Assembly: GCA_029891345.1 (NCBI GenBank)
Contig: CM057009.1
Span: 288,372,966-288,436,965 of the forward strand
Source of the DNA: Dryococelus australis
Lineage: Eukaryota > Arthropoda > Insecta > Phasmatodea > Phasmatidae
DNA: 64,000 nt
Direction of reading: 5' to 3'
Shown: one piece after another, positions 46,888-58,008 of the stretch
Numbering within the stretch: position 1 is the first letter of the stretch
Layout: every line of letters starts with the position of its first letter
Position numbers and translations under genes: made by a program
The notes under the pieces: generated by a model
What the model was told of the DNA's origin: nothing
Seen by the model: the letters and a program-made list of their open reading frames with translations, nothing else
The model's database searches: none

Positions 46888-47135
46888 TAGAGACCTGAAG
46901 AATTCGCGGATTCATTCTGGGACAAGCTAGAATTAAAAACACGTGCGTTTATATAACTTTACCCATTGTTCCACACGATGTTTGACACCTCCTGGAGAAC
47001 CGTGTCCAGTTTATTGTCGCCTTCTACTGCGACAGCAGACAACCAATGTGCATTTCACATAGGCATATGTGTATGTAAGACTCTAGTCTAGCATGCAGGT
47101 AACTGGACACGCGAATTTTTCATGTGTCTAGTCAT
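46888..47135 (+). repeat. Dispersed GAATTCGCGGATT repeat, copy 2
   Basis: This aligns with 62,538-62,785 over about 245 bp: GAGACCTGAAGAATTCGCGG, GGGACAAGCTAGAATTAAAA, CGTTTATATAA, CCACACGATGTTTGACACC, AACCGTGTCCA, GACAGCAGACAA and CTCTAGTCTAGCAT. The short copy at 35,343 shares the first third. It is non-coding and has no pol III boxes. Confidence 0.65.
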
Positions 47136-47147
47136 CCTTAGAGACAC

Positions 47148-47345
47148 GGAAATGTCGTGAATTCATTTGAGGGCAAGCTAGACTCCATACGCATGTGCTT
47201 TTGACTTCCTTTTTTCAATTGAATCGCAGTTTGTAAGACACGCCCTAGTCGAATTTAAGTCAAAACCAACATGCAAGGAAACAAGTGTCAAATACCGTGC
47301 CACCTAGTCTGTGGTGAAACTGGAGCGTCAGTCAATGAACAACTA
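47148..47345 (+). repeat. Dispersed TTCGCGAATT repeat, long form, copy 2
   Basis: Partner of 42,727-42,915, lying directly after the previous repeat. It begins GGAAATGTCGTGAATTCATT. The 66-codon frame at 47,271-47,471 overlaps it and is not supported as a gene. Confidence 0.6.
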
Positions 47346-47659
47346 TCTGAGTCTCGAGTACACAAAGGATTGTTGAGTCTAGCTTGTCGCCAAATTAATC
47401 CGCGATATTTCCGGACTCTATCAATCACCTGTTTAACAAAGAACAACATTGATTACGTAGGTCTAACTTAAACAATCCGCCACATAGACACGAATATGTT
47501 GAAGGCGGTACCCTAGAATACATACGAACAAAGTAAAAAGATGTGCGTATTTCGTGAACTCTCGCCACCCGCGCAAGCAAAATGGAAAACGTTTACCAAT
47601 CGTCGTGCTAGAAAGCAGCCCATCTGGTAGCGTAGCTTTCACGATAAACAATAATCTAT

Positions 47660-47915
47660 AAGGGGCCGCGGAGGTAGAGTGGTTAGACTACTCGCCTCCT
47701 AACTAGGTGAACCGGACTCGATTCCCTGCTGGGTTGCTCCCAGATTTTCGCACTTGGGAATTAGCCGGATGACTCGCTGGTCGGCGGGTTTTCTCGGGAT
47801 CTCCCGTTTCCCCGGCCCTTGCATTCCGACACTTCTCCATACTCATCTCACTTCACTCTGATCGACAAGATATCGAAATTAAGAGCCGCCCAATAGCCAG
47901 TCAGACTGAAGGATC
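47660..47915 (+). mobile_element. tRNA-derived SINE, copy 3
   Basis: The head is GGGGCCGCGGAGGTAGAGTGG (A box) and GGACTCGATTCCCTG (B box). The body has GATTTTCGCACTTGGGAATT, GGCGGGTTTTCTCGGG, ATCTCCCGTTTCCCCGG and CATTCCGACACTTCTCC, and the tail is AATTAAGAGCCGCCCAA. It is the same family as 38,092 and 41,097. Confidence 0.82.
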
Positions 47916-48711
47916 GTTTACAGAATCCCACGCAGCCGATAACTGACTACGTCACAGAATAGGAAGTACATAGAAGTGGAATGGCTTGACGGTTCCTCTC
48001 ATGAAAGTATATCTATTCGCTGATTGGCTACGCTAGTATCTGGAAGCGAGTCTTATGCCTGATTGGTTACTGCATGCTGTGGAACATTCATAAATGTTTC
48101 ACTGAGAGAAACATTTAGTTTCAGATAACAAATAACTTTGCTTAAAAAGCAGCTGTCCACAATTTACAATACTTTTTAAACATATAATCTGCTGTAGCCC
48201 GAACGAAATAAATAATTTAAAAATAATTTATTGAGACGTACAATTACGAGTATTGGTTGTCCTACATCATCGACATGTATTTTGTACACACATATACTTT
48301 ACAAGTACGTTAAATTAATTGCTTTGGTTACAGAAAACACTATAGATATTACGGCAGAGTCAAACCAATATTTCGCTTGACGTGAATAAGTATTCTGTTA
48401 CGCGAAATTGTTGCGGTAATAAGCCTAGTACAGTGCTGGAGTTAATTTGTTTGGCTGTAAAACAATTATTCTTTTGCCGTCTTTCGAAAATACGACTAGA
48501 GAATTTTTTATTAATGTTCGTGAAAATTAGAGTAGTATCAGAGTTTGATAGTGTATCTGTTGATGTTTAAAGTTGTATACGTAATCCCAACGAAACGGTT
48601 TCGACAGGAAACAAAAAAGTTATGCTGTAGCTCTCGAAAACATATATTTAGTTGCAAGTCGTATATATGGAACTTATATATTTGATAACGTATCTCTTCT
48701 GGCAGTAGTCG

Positions 48712-48790
48712 TATTAGCTCAACTTGCTAAAGCGTAGCACTTGGTCGCAAACGGAACAGATTCAATCCCCAGTCGTGTTGTTAGGATTAT
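48712..48790 (+). mobile_element. tRNA-like SINE head fragment
   Basis: TTAGCTCAACTTGCTAAAGCG (A-box region) and AGATTCAATCCCCAG (B box) are spaced as in a pol III internal promoter, followed by TGTTGTTAGG. The acceptor stem does not pair. It is a SINE or tRNA pseudogene. Confidence 0.42.
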
Positions 48791-48799
48791 TTTGTGATA

Positions 48800-51700
48800 A
48801 CTGAAACTATTCAATGTACGTAAAGACCTACAAAACTTTGGCTGTACCAACCATATTTTACAATTTTGTGGTAACCAAAATTGAACAACAAAATAATTTG
48901 GTTTGATGAACAAAATATTTAATTGCTGCTGTACAAACAATTAATTTGGTGGGGCCAAACAAACTTTCTTTTATTCGACAAAACCTTTTTCGCAGTTTGG
49001 ACTGCCGTCTGGAATGTACATTTCCATGCGTCGAATGGCCAATACATGTATCCAGGTCAGATGTCAATCATTTCCCCTCCCCCCCCCCCCCCAAATCAGC
49101 CTTGATGACGTAGCAGCGGGTGGATCATCCCCGCAACGACCCTTCCTTTTTGTTTCTCTATGCCTATCTATAGCGAAAGACACTAACCTTTCGCGTTATA
49201 ACTTGTTAACAAACTTGGTGTCATAGAAATAGAAGTACGTGTTATTTTCACATATTTAACTGGATCTCCGTTTATTCAGGTTAAAGGAATTTTGCTCGTC
49301 TCAGACCTTAAAGCGAGGGAGCGCTAGGGGCGACCGAAGCATGGGTATCAACTCTCTCGTAGCCTCTACGAGCAAAGCAATGAATTAGCGTTCGGTCTTG
49401 CCGTCGATAAGGCGGTTCTATGAGACTTTCAGCGGAGAACCAACTATTTTGTAATGTAATAATAAAAATGAAGGTTTGATGAACGTCCCTATTCCTTTAT
49501 TAATGTTTTGTACCGGAATTCTCATAGCTAAAAATGGCCGTCAAAACACCAGTTCAAGCCATTTTCTCTATTACAAAAACATGCTTTACTGACGTTCACC
49601 TAAATAGAATCATTCCTTGCTGGGCGAGTCGAACAGAAAAATGAGCTCTGACTGTGAGAGCAGCCAATGAGCAAATGACATTTGCTCGAGAAGTACAGTT
49701 TAGTGGATTCTATCCTGGCGCACATATACAGGCTGATTCGCAATTAGACCGACCAACTTCGGGAGGTGATTCTTCATGTAAAAGTAAAACATATGTGACA
49801 CTTTATACTTAAACGGAATATTAAGGGAGGTACGAGCCCTTAAAAACGAGGTTTTAAACCGTATTTTTGCAAAATATTGGTAACAAAGTAAAATACAAAA
49901 AAAACTCTCGGAAAATTATTGTATGTTATCGGGACCTTCAACGTAAGTAGTAGGGGCGTAAGAATCCTGGAGTTGATTGGATTAATTAGGATTAATTTAT
50001 TGATTATCGATTTGGTTGGAAGGGTTAATCCTTAATCCGATCAAAAATTGACAGGGTCAAATTTAATTGAAAGGGTTCGTCAAAAAGGGTTAAATTTATT
50101 GAAAGGGTTATTGTTTAATCAGATAATTTTTATCTTGATTGATTTTCTTTCTTTTCTTTTTGGGTGTGGGGGAGGGGGTTAGCAGTAGGTCTGTCCGATG
50201 TTGACGGTGTGGTGCCTCGAGGTGACTGACTGGAGCAGCCGATTTATCATCATAGGGACCCTACTCCCTCAGTGCGGGGGAGGTACAGACCTAGGCCCTT
50301 GTCCTCCCATATGGTCATCATAATAAAGTCCAGGTTAGGGTGGGGATAACCCCCCCCCCCCCCCATCAGGCTGTCTTCAAAAGGCACAGATAAAATTTAC
50401 AGCAAGCTGCAATTTTAATTTGTTCAGAACTTCAGCGTAGCGCCTGGAGCCTGTTTTCCAATGCTGATTTCTGCTGGTTTCGCTATAATCCCCCAGCCAC
50501 CTGCCTGAAAAGGGGGGGGGGGGGGGGATTGGTGAAGTTAAATTAGCGGGAATTTAGAATAGAATCAGGTCTTGTTAATAATTGAATTTAAATAGCTGTA
50601 ATTAATGCCAAATTGAAGAAAAGATTATCATTAAGACGAGTAAGTTGCAAGGCATGTTAGGAACGAGATGGAAAGAAAATTGTACTGCTCTTAAGTGGTG
50701 AATATAATTAGTGTAAATGTAACTGGTGAAGAATTAATTTGTATGGTGTTCGACAATAATTTGGAATTATTGGGCCCTAATTAGAAAACTACTTTTAAGA
50801 GTCGGAGAGTGGTTCTAGGACTTAATGTAAATTTAAATTTGTTGTGTGTTACCACGAGTGTTACATGGACGAGTGACAGCAGGCAAATGGCTTGTGCACG
50901 CTGGGCAGGAAATATTTTTTGTTAAAGAGAGAGAATTTTTTCCCCGGTCCGATCGGAAAGTTTTCGGTCGTTTTCGGGGTTTCATTTTGTCGCAGAAGGC
51001 GATTATATTGACTGTATTAGTGGATGGTGAGTATTTTAGGTTTTTAAAATGTTATTCTGTTAATAATATATGATTTTAAAAACTTGTAGTAGCAAATGAA
51101 AGTTGTAAAAGACCGAAAACACGTCGCGATGGTTGTATTTCTAGAGAAAATCTTGCTAGAGCGCTCTGATTGGTCGCAAGTCTCTCTCCGCCGACCAAGA
51201 GATGGCAGCAGTGTTGTTATGAAAAATTCTGATTGTAATTCATCTGGAAAATTAAAAGTTTCTTATATTTATTGATTTTGCTACAAAGTTACTTTAAATT
51301 AAATTATATATGTGAGTTAGAGCTTTAATTTAATTTAAGTTATCTGGCCATTTAGTGGTGTAAATAAATCACTTGATGGTTGTGTAGTCCACTAGACTAG
51401 TTTAATTGTGAGAGATTTTAAATTATTAGAGACTGTGATATTTATTACTTAGTTTGCCAGTATTTGTTAAGCGAAAGACAATTAATTGGTTGCTTGCAGT
51501 TTATTTGAGAGCAAATTGAATGCGGTAAAAGTGCTGCGATCAGTTGGTTTATTATTTTTATTAACGCATTTTGTCACTCGTCGTATCTTAGTTATTTTGT
51601 TGTGTAATTTCGCATTCGTTTCAGTTTAGGTCTAGGGAAAGGGAAGGTATTTTTCCGGGTCGTGCAGACCGACTAAGGACAGACATACGTCAACATAGCC

Positions 51701-52000
51701 TCGAGAAGTAGGATTGATCTTTCCTGGGAATCGGAAATTTGCTTGGCAGCGGACATGGAGGGTTTGAAGTGCGCTAAGAGGGCCTGGAAGTTTCAATACA
51801 TTAGGAACGCCACGAATTCATGGAGTTCCCGCATCGCTTCCTCCATTCCCCCGAGCGAGCTTCGTGGGAGTGGTCGAGACGGGACTTTTGTTTGTGTTGG
51901 TACTGGAGCTAAGGCATCAAGTGTGGGTGATGTGGTTTGTCTGGATTTTCCGAGTGCCGGCGCGTAGGAAAGCTGGGGTTGAACTTTGATTGATGTGAAT
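48800..52000. other. Gene-poor stretch with repeats
   Basis: Contents: a CAAA/TTTG-rich repeat (48,850-49,000); poly-C and poly-G runs at 49,079-49,092, 50,350-50,364 and 50,512-50,527; a run of AAAGGGTTaa-type units at 50,020-50,120; and a GC-richer patch (50,190-50,480) that reads like a decayed LINE UTR. The 75-codon frames at 50,846 and 51,743 have no recognised domain. Confidence 0.4.
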
Positions 52001-52009
52001 ATTCTGGCC

Positions 52010-52860
52010 TTATCCGTGTACGAAACGGGAGTTGGAATTGGCTTTGATGATGTTGTTGCGGCCTTGGATGCTTGTCGTTTCAGGATCAGGTCCTGGAATT
52101 AGGGCAGGCTTTCGATAGGGCCGAGTGATCGCCTGAGCAGATTTTACACTTGGGTGGAGTAGTGGTTTGAGCACAGACACCCGCAGGATGTGACTGGGCG
52201 CAGTGTGGGCAGGAGATAGGCATGGCACAAAAATTACTGGTGTACCCCAAGGCCAAGCAGTTCTCGCACTGTGCCACGTCCTGTGGTCTCTTTCTGAAGG
52301 GGGGGGGGGGGGGTGGACTATATTCATATTAATTTTTGTGACCTTGTGGAGTGGGCATAGATGAATGTTCTGCGCGGCTGTCACACAGAAAAAAACGCAG
52401 CGGCTCTAGCGTGAACTGTTCTGCATTGCTAGGGTGTGGAATCTTTTTTTTTTAAATTGGTAAATATGCAAAATCTGGTAGCCGGCGCTTGTGAGATCCT
52501 GTTTAATTTCTGTGATGTTGAATGTTTCTGGTAGGTTGAACACCACCTTCTGTGGGTTTTCGGAGATCTGGCTGTAGGAGTAGAAGTATAAACCATTTGC
52601 TGAGAGCATTTGTTGAGCTGCATTGTGGTGTTCCGGGTTGTGGCGATGATGTCAGTGCCTTGCCTGATGTGAAGGAGAGAGAAACTGTCTTTGCTGATGG
52701 CTCGTAGTTTCTGTGTGTTTGGAAGTGTCGGGAACGACTGTGCGGTACTGTTTTCTTTGATTCTGTGCATTTGAAGCTTCCGGCTGTGTGAGGACGGTGG
52801 CTGGCTTGAAGAGCCGGGGTTTGAGTTACTTGAGGTCGTGTCTTCGACCTCTTGCAAAAG
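52010..52860 (-). pseudogene. Non-LTR retrotransposon ORF1 (gag-like), fragment
   Basis: On the minus strand a Ser/Thr/Pro-rich start (from 52,857) leads to a domain of the kind placed before zinc knuckles in insect LINE ORF1 proteins (VVFNLPETFNITEIKQDL, GYQILHIYQFKKK; 52,609-52,440). After a break, tandem Cys-His knuckles follow in the frame 52,277-52,086: QCENCLALGYTSNFC, ISCPHCAQSHPAGVC and PKCKICSGDHSALSKAC. This layout is typical of Jockey/I/CR1-type ORF1, an RNA-binding protein of the retrotransposition particle. Frames shift near 52,620 and at a 15-nt G run (52,299-52,313). No ORF2 (endonuclease or reverse transcriptase) follows, so the copy is truncated. Confidence 0.75.
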
Positions 52861-53209
52861 TGAAAAACCGGTTTTGAACAGGGATGGTGTGTTTAGGCAC
52901 CTCAGACGACGCCTGTCGGAGACGCTTGCTCTCCTGTGCCATTTTTGTTTGGTTATTTACACGAGGGAGAATTTTAACTATGTGAATAACATCTGGTGTC
53001 GACAAGTGCTAAACGATGATAATTACGTGAGTGTTGAATTAACGATCTACAACATGTTCTAACAAAATGTTCCTATAAATTAAGGGAACAAGATATACAT
53101 GACGACACTGGCACATACCTTACACGCCCGTCTATCTGTGTGACTGGCGAGGAGGAACGTAATTCACACGTAAAAAGAAATTAATTGATTAAAACGGGTA
53201 TGTAATCGC

Positions 53210-53470
53210 ACCTCTCATAAAACACGTCTGGCTGGCTCGGAGGATGGTGAAGCACTGACTTGTATATATGACTTACGTCGACTTATAACCTACGATTGAT
53301 TAATGAAAATACAAAAACAAATGTTTTAAAATAAAACACGCAAAGGAAATCGCACACAAGGAACTCTCCCAAGACACGTCTGACTGGGTGTGAGGGCAGT
53401 CAAGGAATGAGTGGATGCTATGACGTACGCCTGCTGATATATACTTGGAGGTTGAGGGCGAGTAGAAATT
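53210..53470 (+). repeat. Short direct repeat pair
   Basis: ACACGTCTGGCTGGCTCGGAG near 53,222 and ACACGTCTGACTGGGTGTGAG near 53,372 start two related stretches about 150 bp apart (…GACTT/GACGTACG…). They lie in non-coding DNA left of the ORF at 54,545. Confidence 0.4.
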
Positions 53471-54009
53471 TACGACTGACAAAATCTTCCAAGCTACTAT
53501 TAATGACTTATTATCCACAAACCATTTAATTACCTATTCCTGAATGTTAAACGTTTCAAATTAAATTTAAAAAAACTCTTACCCCGCCGGAATGTTTGAA
53601 ATTCACAATTTAACTTCCCTAGGAAAAACAAATATATAATTCACTCGCATTATTTAACGACGTATCCAGATAACTGGTTTACCACGGCGAGTAAATATTA
53701 GTATCGTTAGAAGCCATATTTTAAAATAATTATTTTTAAAAAGAAATAAAATTTTCCGTTGAAGATTAGAGTGAGGCTCGTGTGGAAGCCGACAGTATCT
53801 CGGTTTAATTATGACGCAGATTAACTTAAAAACGGAAACCGCACATACTTAATGCGAAAAAATAATCACGATGTAACCGAAAGATATGAGTATACAATCT
53901 TCCTCGAAGAAAAACGATGAAATCAACTAGTTATCACAAACGCATTATATCGATCCGAAAAGAAAAATAAGTTAACACACGAAAAATTTTTACCGATAAA
54001 TTAAAGCTT

Positions 54010-54115
54010 ATAAAAAGTCCTGAAAATATTTCACGCAATATTTTACGAATACTGTGAACGAGGTGGGAACCCTGGAGCTAATAACATCGCTTAACGAAAA
54101 TCGCGGCTATCACTA
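54010..54115 (+). repeat. Direct repeat left of the 54.5-kb ORF
   Basis: It reads ATTTTACGAATACTGTGAACG, then GGTGGGAACCCTGGA, then ACATCGCTTA. It matches 55,190-55,285 (ACTATTACGAAGACTGTGACC, TGTGGGAACCCCGGA, ATATCGCCTA). The two lie about 1.2 kb apart in the same orientation and bracket the ORF, so either a local duplication or the flanks of one element. Confidence 0.5.
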
Positions 54116-54544
54116 GAGATGGTCGCCGGTCTGTAGTTGAGATAACCCACGTTCCTATGTTCGTCGGCCGCCAAGTGTGTAGAGGTGCTGTGTTTATGGA
54201 GCTCACAAGTAGCACTTCCATCTCCTCCAAGCGTACATGAGCGACTGAAGATGGCTCCGAGTGGGATAGCTGAGGTCACTTTGCTCCCTGCACCCCCTCC
54301 CTTCTCTTGCCGGTGCGCGCTGCCCCGAGCTGGCCGCGATCGTCAAATGTTTTTCGTCAAGATGGCGTCATCTGATTAGTTGAGTTCCGATCTGAGGAGA
54401 CCTGCCTGCCACCCCTTCCCACCCTACCCTTCAGAGCTGGTCCGACTCCACGATGCCAGCCACCCCTACCACCTCTCCTCGGCCAGCTCCAGGGAGCCAG
54501 TAACCCGCCTGTCCCCGATTCTCAATTGTCGCAACTGATTCAGT

Positions 54545-55006
54545 ATGGCGACAACTGGATACAGCAGTACAGATGGCTCCCGAGTTCCCTGCACACCATC
54601 CTACCTCCCAGTTCCACCCCTTGTCCAGAGGGACGTGACCCTTTACACGCACCCACGACTCCCTCCCTTCACCGTCAGCCCAGAACGTGTCTTTTATCCG
54701 ACAACTTCAGGGAGTCTTCAACTGCTAGACATCCCTCAAGACACCAAGTTGGACTCTTCCAAAGCGCTGACCTGCTTGCAAAACTACGCTTTACCCATGA
54801 AAAGTGGACTCTCCCGAAAATCTGCCCTGTCCCCTTCTGTGACTTCTTCCCCCGACTCGCCATACTTTGAGCTGGATGACAACCTTTGTGCGCAGGGGAT
54901 GTTTGAAAAAATTCTCATATCGAACACATGTAGACAATCTTCTGAAATCCTAGCTGAAAGAGCGACGGATTATTTAAAAGAAATAATATACGCGCGCCAA
55001 CTTTAA
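54545..55006 (+). CDS. Unassigned 153-codon ORF (possible exon)
   Basis: This ORF starts nine bases after an in-frame stop, and its ATG follows TGATTCAG, which could also serve as a splice acceptor. The protein is Pro/Ser/Thr-rich for about 110 residues (VPPLVQRDV, HPRLPPFTVSPERVFYPTTSG, SALSPSVTSSPDSPYFELDD) and ends in a helical, charged part (MFEKILISNTC, LAERATDYLKEIIYARQL, stop TAA). Balanced composition and a mixed, non-repetitive text make it the best free-standing coding candidate in the right half. It could be an exon of a host adaptor-like protein or part of an unknown element bracketed by the repeats at 54,010 and 55,190. I recognise no family. Confidence 0.35.
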   Translation: MATTGYSSTDGSRVPCTPSYLPVPPLVQRDVTLYTHPRLPPFTVSPERVFYPTTSGSLQLLDIPQDTKLDSSKALTCLQNYALPMKSGLSRKSALSPSVTSSPDSPYFELDDNLCAQGMFEKILISNTCRQSSEILAERATDYLKEIIYARQL

Positions 55007-55189
55007 AATAACGAAAAGATTCCTACACTATAAACTAACGAAATAAAACTCTAGTGACTCCCGTAATAAACACTCGTAGAGAAACTGAATTCAAACGATT
55101 ATTAACAAATTAATAAATTTATGAAAACGCGTAAAAATATTATAACTCCTATAGTATTTTATGTTGCCAAGGTTAAATATGTGAAAAAC

Positions 55190-55285
55190 AGAAATATTTC
55201 GAAAAAATACTATTACGAAGACTGTGACCGATGTGGGAACCCCGGATAGACAGATGATGATATCGCCTAGCAAGCGTTGCGGGTG
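55190..55285 (+). repeat. Direct repeat right of the 54.5-kb ORF
   Basis: Partner of 54,010-54,115; see there for the shared landmarks. Confidence 0.5.
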
Positions 55286-55299
55286 GTCGATACAGTCAG

Positions 55300-56325
55300 G
55301 CGAAGCACGAAGTGTGTGTTAGTTTATAAACAGGAGGGGTCATCGTTATAGTCTGACGTGACTCTGTCCGTCTTTTTTCTATCCTGTAACAGACCGCTAG
55401 CCGATGAGGGACTATTTACTTCCTTTGTCAATGGGGAATGCAAGAGCCTGGCGAACTGTCTCCATGCAACGAGCCTGTCTCGCTTGGGAGATGGGCTGCT
55501 ACCAATGCTTTATACATGTCCTGAACCCATCCCAGCTATAGGTTTACTACGAACCTCACGCGAAGTGTTAAACACATTTGCTTTCTGAATAAACACTTGA
55601 TTAACTGAGTTACACACTAAGTGCGGATATTGAGTAAATTACATTTTTATATGTTTTAAATATCTTGTGAAAATCGTTAGTGAGTGTTAAAACCTATTAA
55701 CTGCATTTTACATTTGTTTTTAAGACTCGTTTACTATAAGTAAATTATTTATTTCGTCTTGTTTTCCGTTAAGACGCAAAACCGTTGACTCATTGCGAAT
55801 CGCCAAAGTCTCTACTGTGTTAAATATGAACGATTTCGTCATTTTTAGGTGATATTCACGCAAACTGATTTCACAGCGAGTCACTATTATTCGCTGTTAT
55901 GGAAAACGCTCCGACAAAGTAATTCGACAACTATTGGGAATAAAATCGTTAAACCGACTGAAAGAAAAACTATGTATTCAGTTCATATACAAATATTTCT
56001 GTTCACTGAAAACATATCAATTAACCAGGTAATTTATTTCTGTTGAAATACCGTTTTCAAGATATATATGTAGAAAAAGGTCACACCCTCGAATAAATAA
56101 ATGTTCTTCACACAAACAAAAGTACGACCCTTGTTGGTGAAAGTAATAAAATGTATATTTTTGCGAAAATATTGACTCACTCTTTTCTCTAAGATATACG
56201 TTTTATAACATTTCTGATCTAAAGTTTGGAGATAAATCAAACACACATTCACTTTGAAATACATTTTTAATATATCCCATTTTTCCAATAAACACAAAAT
56301 GTATTTACATAGATAAAAATCACAT
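55300..56325. other. Gene-poor stretch
   Basis: No gene is supported. From about 55,855 weak similarity to 23,170-23,340 (TTTCACAGCGA, then GACTCACTC against GATTCACTC) suggests that the second virus-like copy starts here rather than at 56,330. Confidence 0.35.
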
Positions 56326-56887
56326 TAATTTTAAAAATATTTATTTATATACAGGAAAAACAACTCACTTCTTTTCTAGGAATGAGGTTGGTAACATTTG
56401 GTTTATGATGCAGGAAGACGAACTCGTTGCTCTCAAATCAGTGAGAAGTTGTTATTCGCATTGGATTATAGATGAGGTGTTGGTTGTTAGAATTTCAGAT
56501 TAGTTATTTTAAGGCAACATCTGTTAGTTAATTGGTTCACTCTTGAAACGACTGACAGTTTAATTGACTCGTAGATGCTACTATGTCATTTAAATACCCC
56601 ATTTGCGGTACTGCAGGGCTGAAATTATCATGGTATTAAGTGTAGTGTGGTGGAAAAATAAAAATTCAATGATATCACGCAGGGATACACCAACCAACTG
56701 AATGAAGCGCTGAAATACAAGAAGTGTAAAGTTTGCGGAGGAAAATTGGCATATACATCGTACTGATATGAAGCAAGGCTCCGCAGTTTAGAAGCTGTAC
56801 GCACATTCTGGGTTTCGTGGAACAGGAAATATTTACGGATTTCAAATTTTATTAAAATATTGTAGCAACAAAATTTCTTATCTGTGC

Positions 56888-56982
56888 ATTGGAGAGAGTG
56901 AAGAGATTTGAGCGGCTCTCGAAAACGGTGGTCTTGAGAGATGATGAGGGTGAGGTGAGGCGAGTAATGAAGCAGCGTCGGA
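56888..56982 (-). mobile_element. SINE 3' tail inside the virus-like element, copy 2
   Basis: On the minus strand it reads CCGACGCTGCTTCATTACTC, CTCACCCTCATC, CTCAAGACCACC, GAGAGCCGCTCAAATC and TCTTCACTC, matching the last 90-100 bases of the SINEs at 38.1, 41.1 and 47.7 kb without their tRNA heads. Copy 1 has the same tail at 23,620-23,695. Confidence 0.68.
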
Positions 56983-57127
56983 TTACATATCTTCTTATAG
57001 GCAATAACTTGGTTTACTTCCGACCAGCGGTGAACTACCGCTATTGACTCACATGTACATCCATTAATGATATCAGTAGTAAAGTCCACCCGCTTCTACG
57101 AGCACTATATTCTCCAAGTCTGGTTAT

Positions 57128-57370
57128 TTAGTAAGGGACTATTTTATTGTCATAAAGTTCACCAACATCGGATGAATTAAGGACAGGGAGGGAATTACTT
57201 TGAAAATAAAAGGTTTTCGTAACATCTTCCTCCGGCGTGAGGGATTTCAAGTACTGACAGGTTACTGTTATACTAATTCTAACTGGCCGGGGTGATGTCA
57301 TTATTATGCGTAATAAAGGGACTTTACACCTCTCAAAAAAACGAGAAAAGTCCACATCACTGTTAAGCAT
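57128..57370 (-). CDS. Unassigned 80-codon ORF next to the zinc-finger gene
   Basis: A minus-strand frame (MLNSDVDFSRFFERCK..., VRISITVTCQYLKSLTPEEDV, ending LYDNKIVPY) starts about 155 bases downstream of the zinc-finger stop on the same strand. Balanced composition favours a real or recently lost gene. The corresponding stretch is missing in copy 1. Function unknown. Confidence 0.32.
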   Translation of the reverse strand: MLNSDVDFSRFFERCKVPLLRIIMTSPRPVRISITVTCQYLKSLTPEEDVTKTFYFQSNSLPVLNSSDVGELYDNKIVPY

Positions 57371-57525
57371 ATCGTTAATTATCTCCGCGTTAATTAGCCT
57401 GCCGGCGAACGTGCTAGTCAGTATCTCGTATCAGAGATTGGATGATGAACTTTCACTGAAGCTGGAGATATGGAAATCAAATTACTTTTCATCCTTGAAT
57501 TAATATATCGAATATTTGGAGGTAA

Positions 57526-57969
57526 TTAAGTGGGTGTAAATGGAAATGTTAGGTGTTTTGTAGTAGGTGGACTATGTGGCGCTAACTGTGGAGCAAATTG
57601 TGGAGCTGCCTTAGGATGTGGTGCTGTTTGTGGTTTTTCCTTAGGAGGTGGTGTCGATTGCGGTGTCAATTGCGGTCCCAATTGCAGTGCTAAGTGCAGT
57701 GTTAACTGCGGGGCTAACTGAGGAGGTGTCTGAGGAGCTGTCTTAGAATATGATGCTGTTTGCATAGAATCAGTGTTACAACTTCTACCATGTCTCTTCA
57801 AAATATCGACTCGAGAAAATTGTCGGTGGCATAATTCACACTGGAACTGATTTTTTAAAGATTTCATTCCACAACTACTTCTTTCATGTCGACGCACGCT
57901 GCGCAGAGCTGTAAATTCTTTACCGCAGAAGCAACACATCAAAGACGTCATTTCTTCCGTACTCTTCAA
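57526..57969 (-). CDS. C2HC double zinc-finger protein with Pro/Gln/Leu-rich tail
   Basis: This is an intact minus-strand ORF of 147 codons. Met7 (57,951) is the likelier start because it is the Met conserved in copy 1. Finger 1 is Cys12-x2-Cys15...His28-x4-Cys33 with the core CGKEFTALRS. Finger 2 is Cys44-x2-Cys47...His60-x3-Cys64 with core CELCHRQFSRVDILKRH. Residues 65-147 are a repeat tail (APQL, TPPQ, APHPKAAPQ types). Zinc fingers of this spacing usually bind DNA. Such proteins are found in insect Maverick-like elements, but their role is not known to me. A TATA box lies about 50 bases upstream. Unlike all other genes of the element in this window it has no break. Confidence 0.62.
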   Translation of the reverse strand: MKSTEEMTSLMCCFCGKEFTALRSVRRHERSSCGMKSLKNQFQCELCHRQFSRVDILKRHGRSCNTDSMQTASYSKTAPQTPPQLAPQLTLHLALQLGPQLTPQSTPPPKEKPQTAPHPKAAPQFAPQLAPHSPPTTKHLTFPFTPT

Positions 57970-57998
57970 AGATTAGAATTAAACTGCAAAGCGTACAC

Positions 57999-58008
57999 CT
58001 TTTATAGG
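57999..58008 (-). promoter_or_regulatory. TATA box of zinc-finger gene, copy 2
   Basis: CTATAAAAGG on the minus strand, about 50 nt upstream of Met7 of the zinc-finger ORF. It is identical to the decamer at 24,247-24,256 in copy 1, which has the same spacing. Confidence 0.62.
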
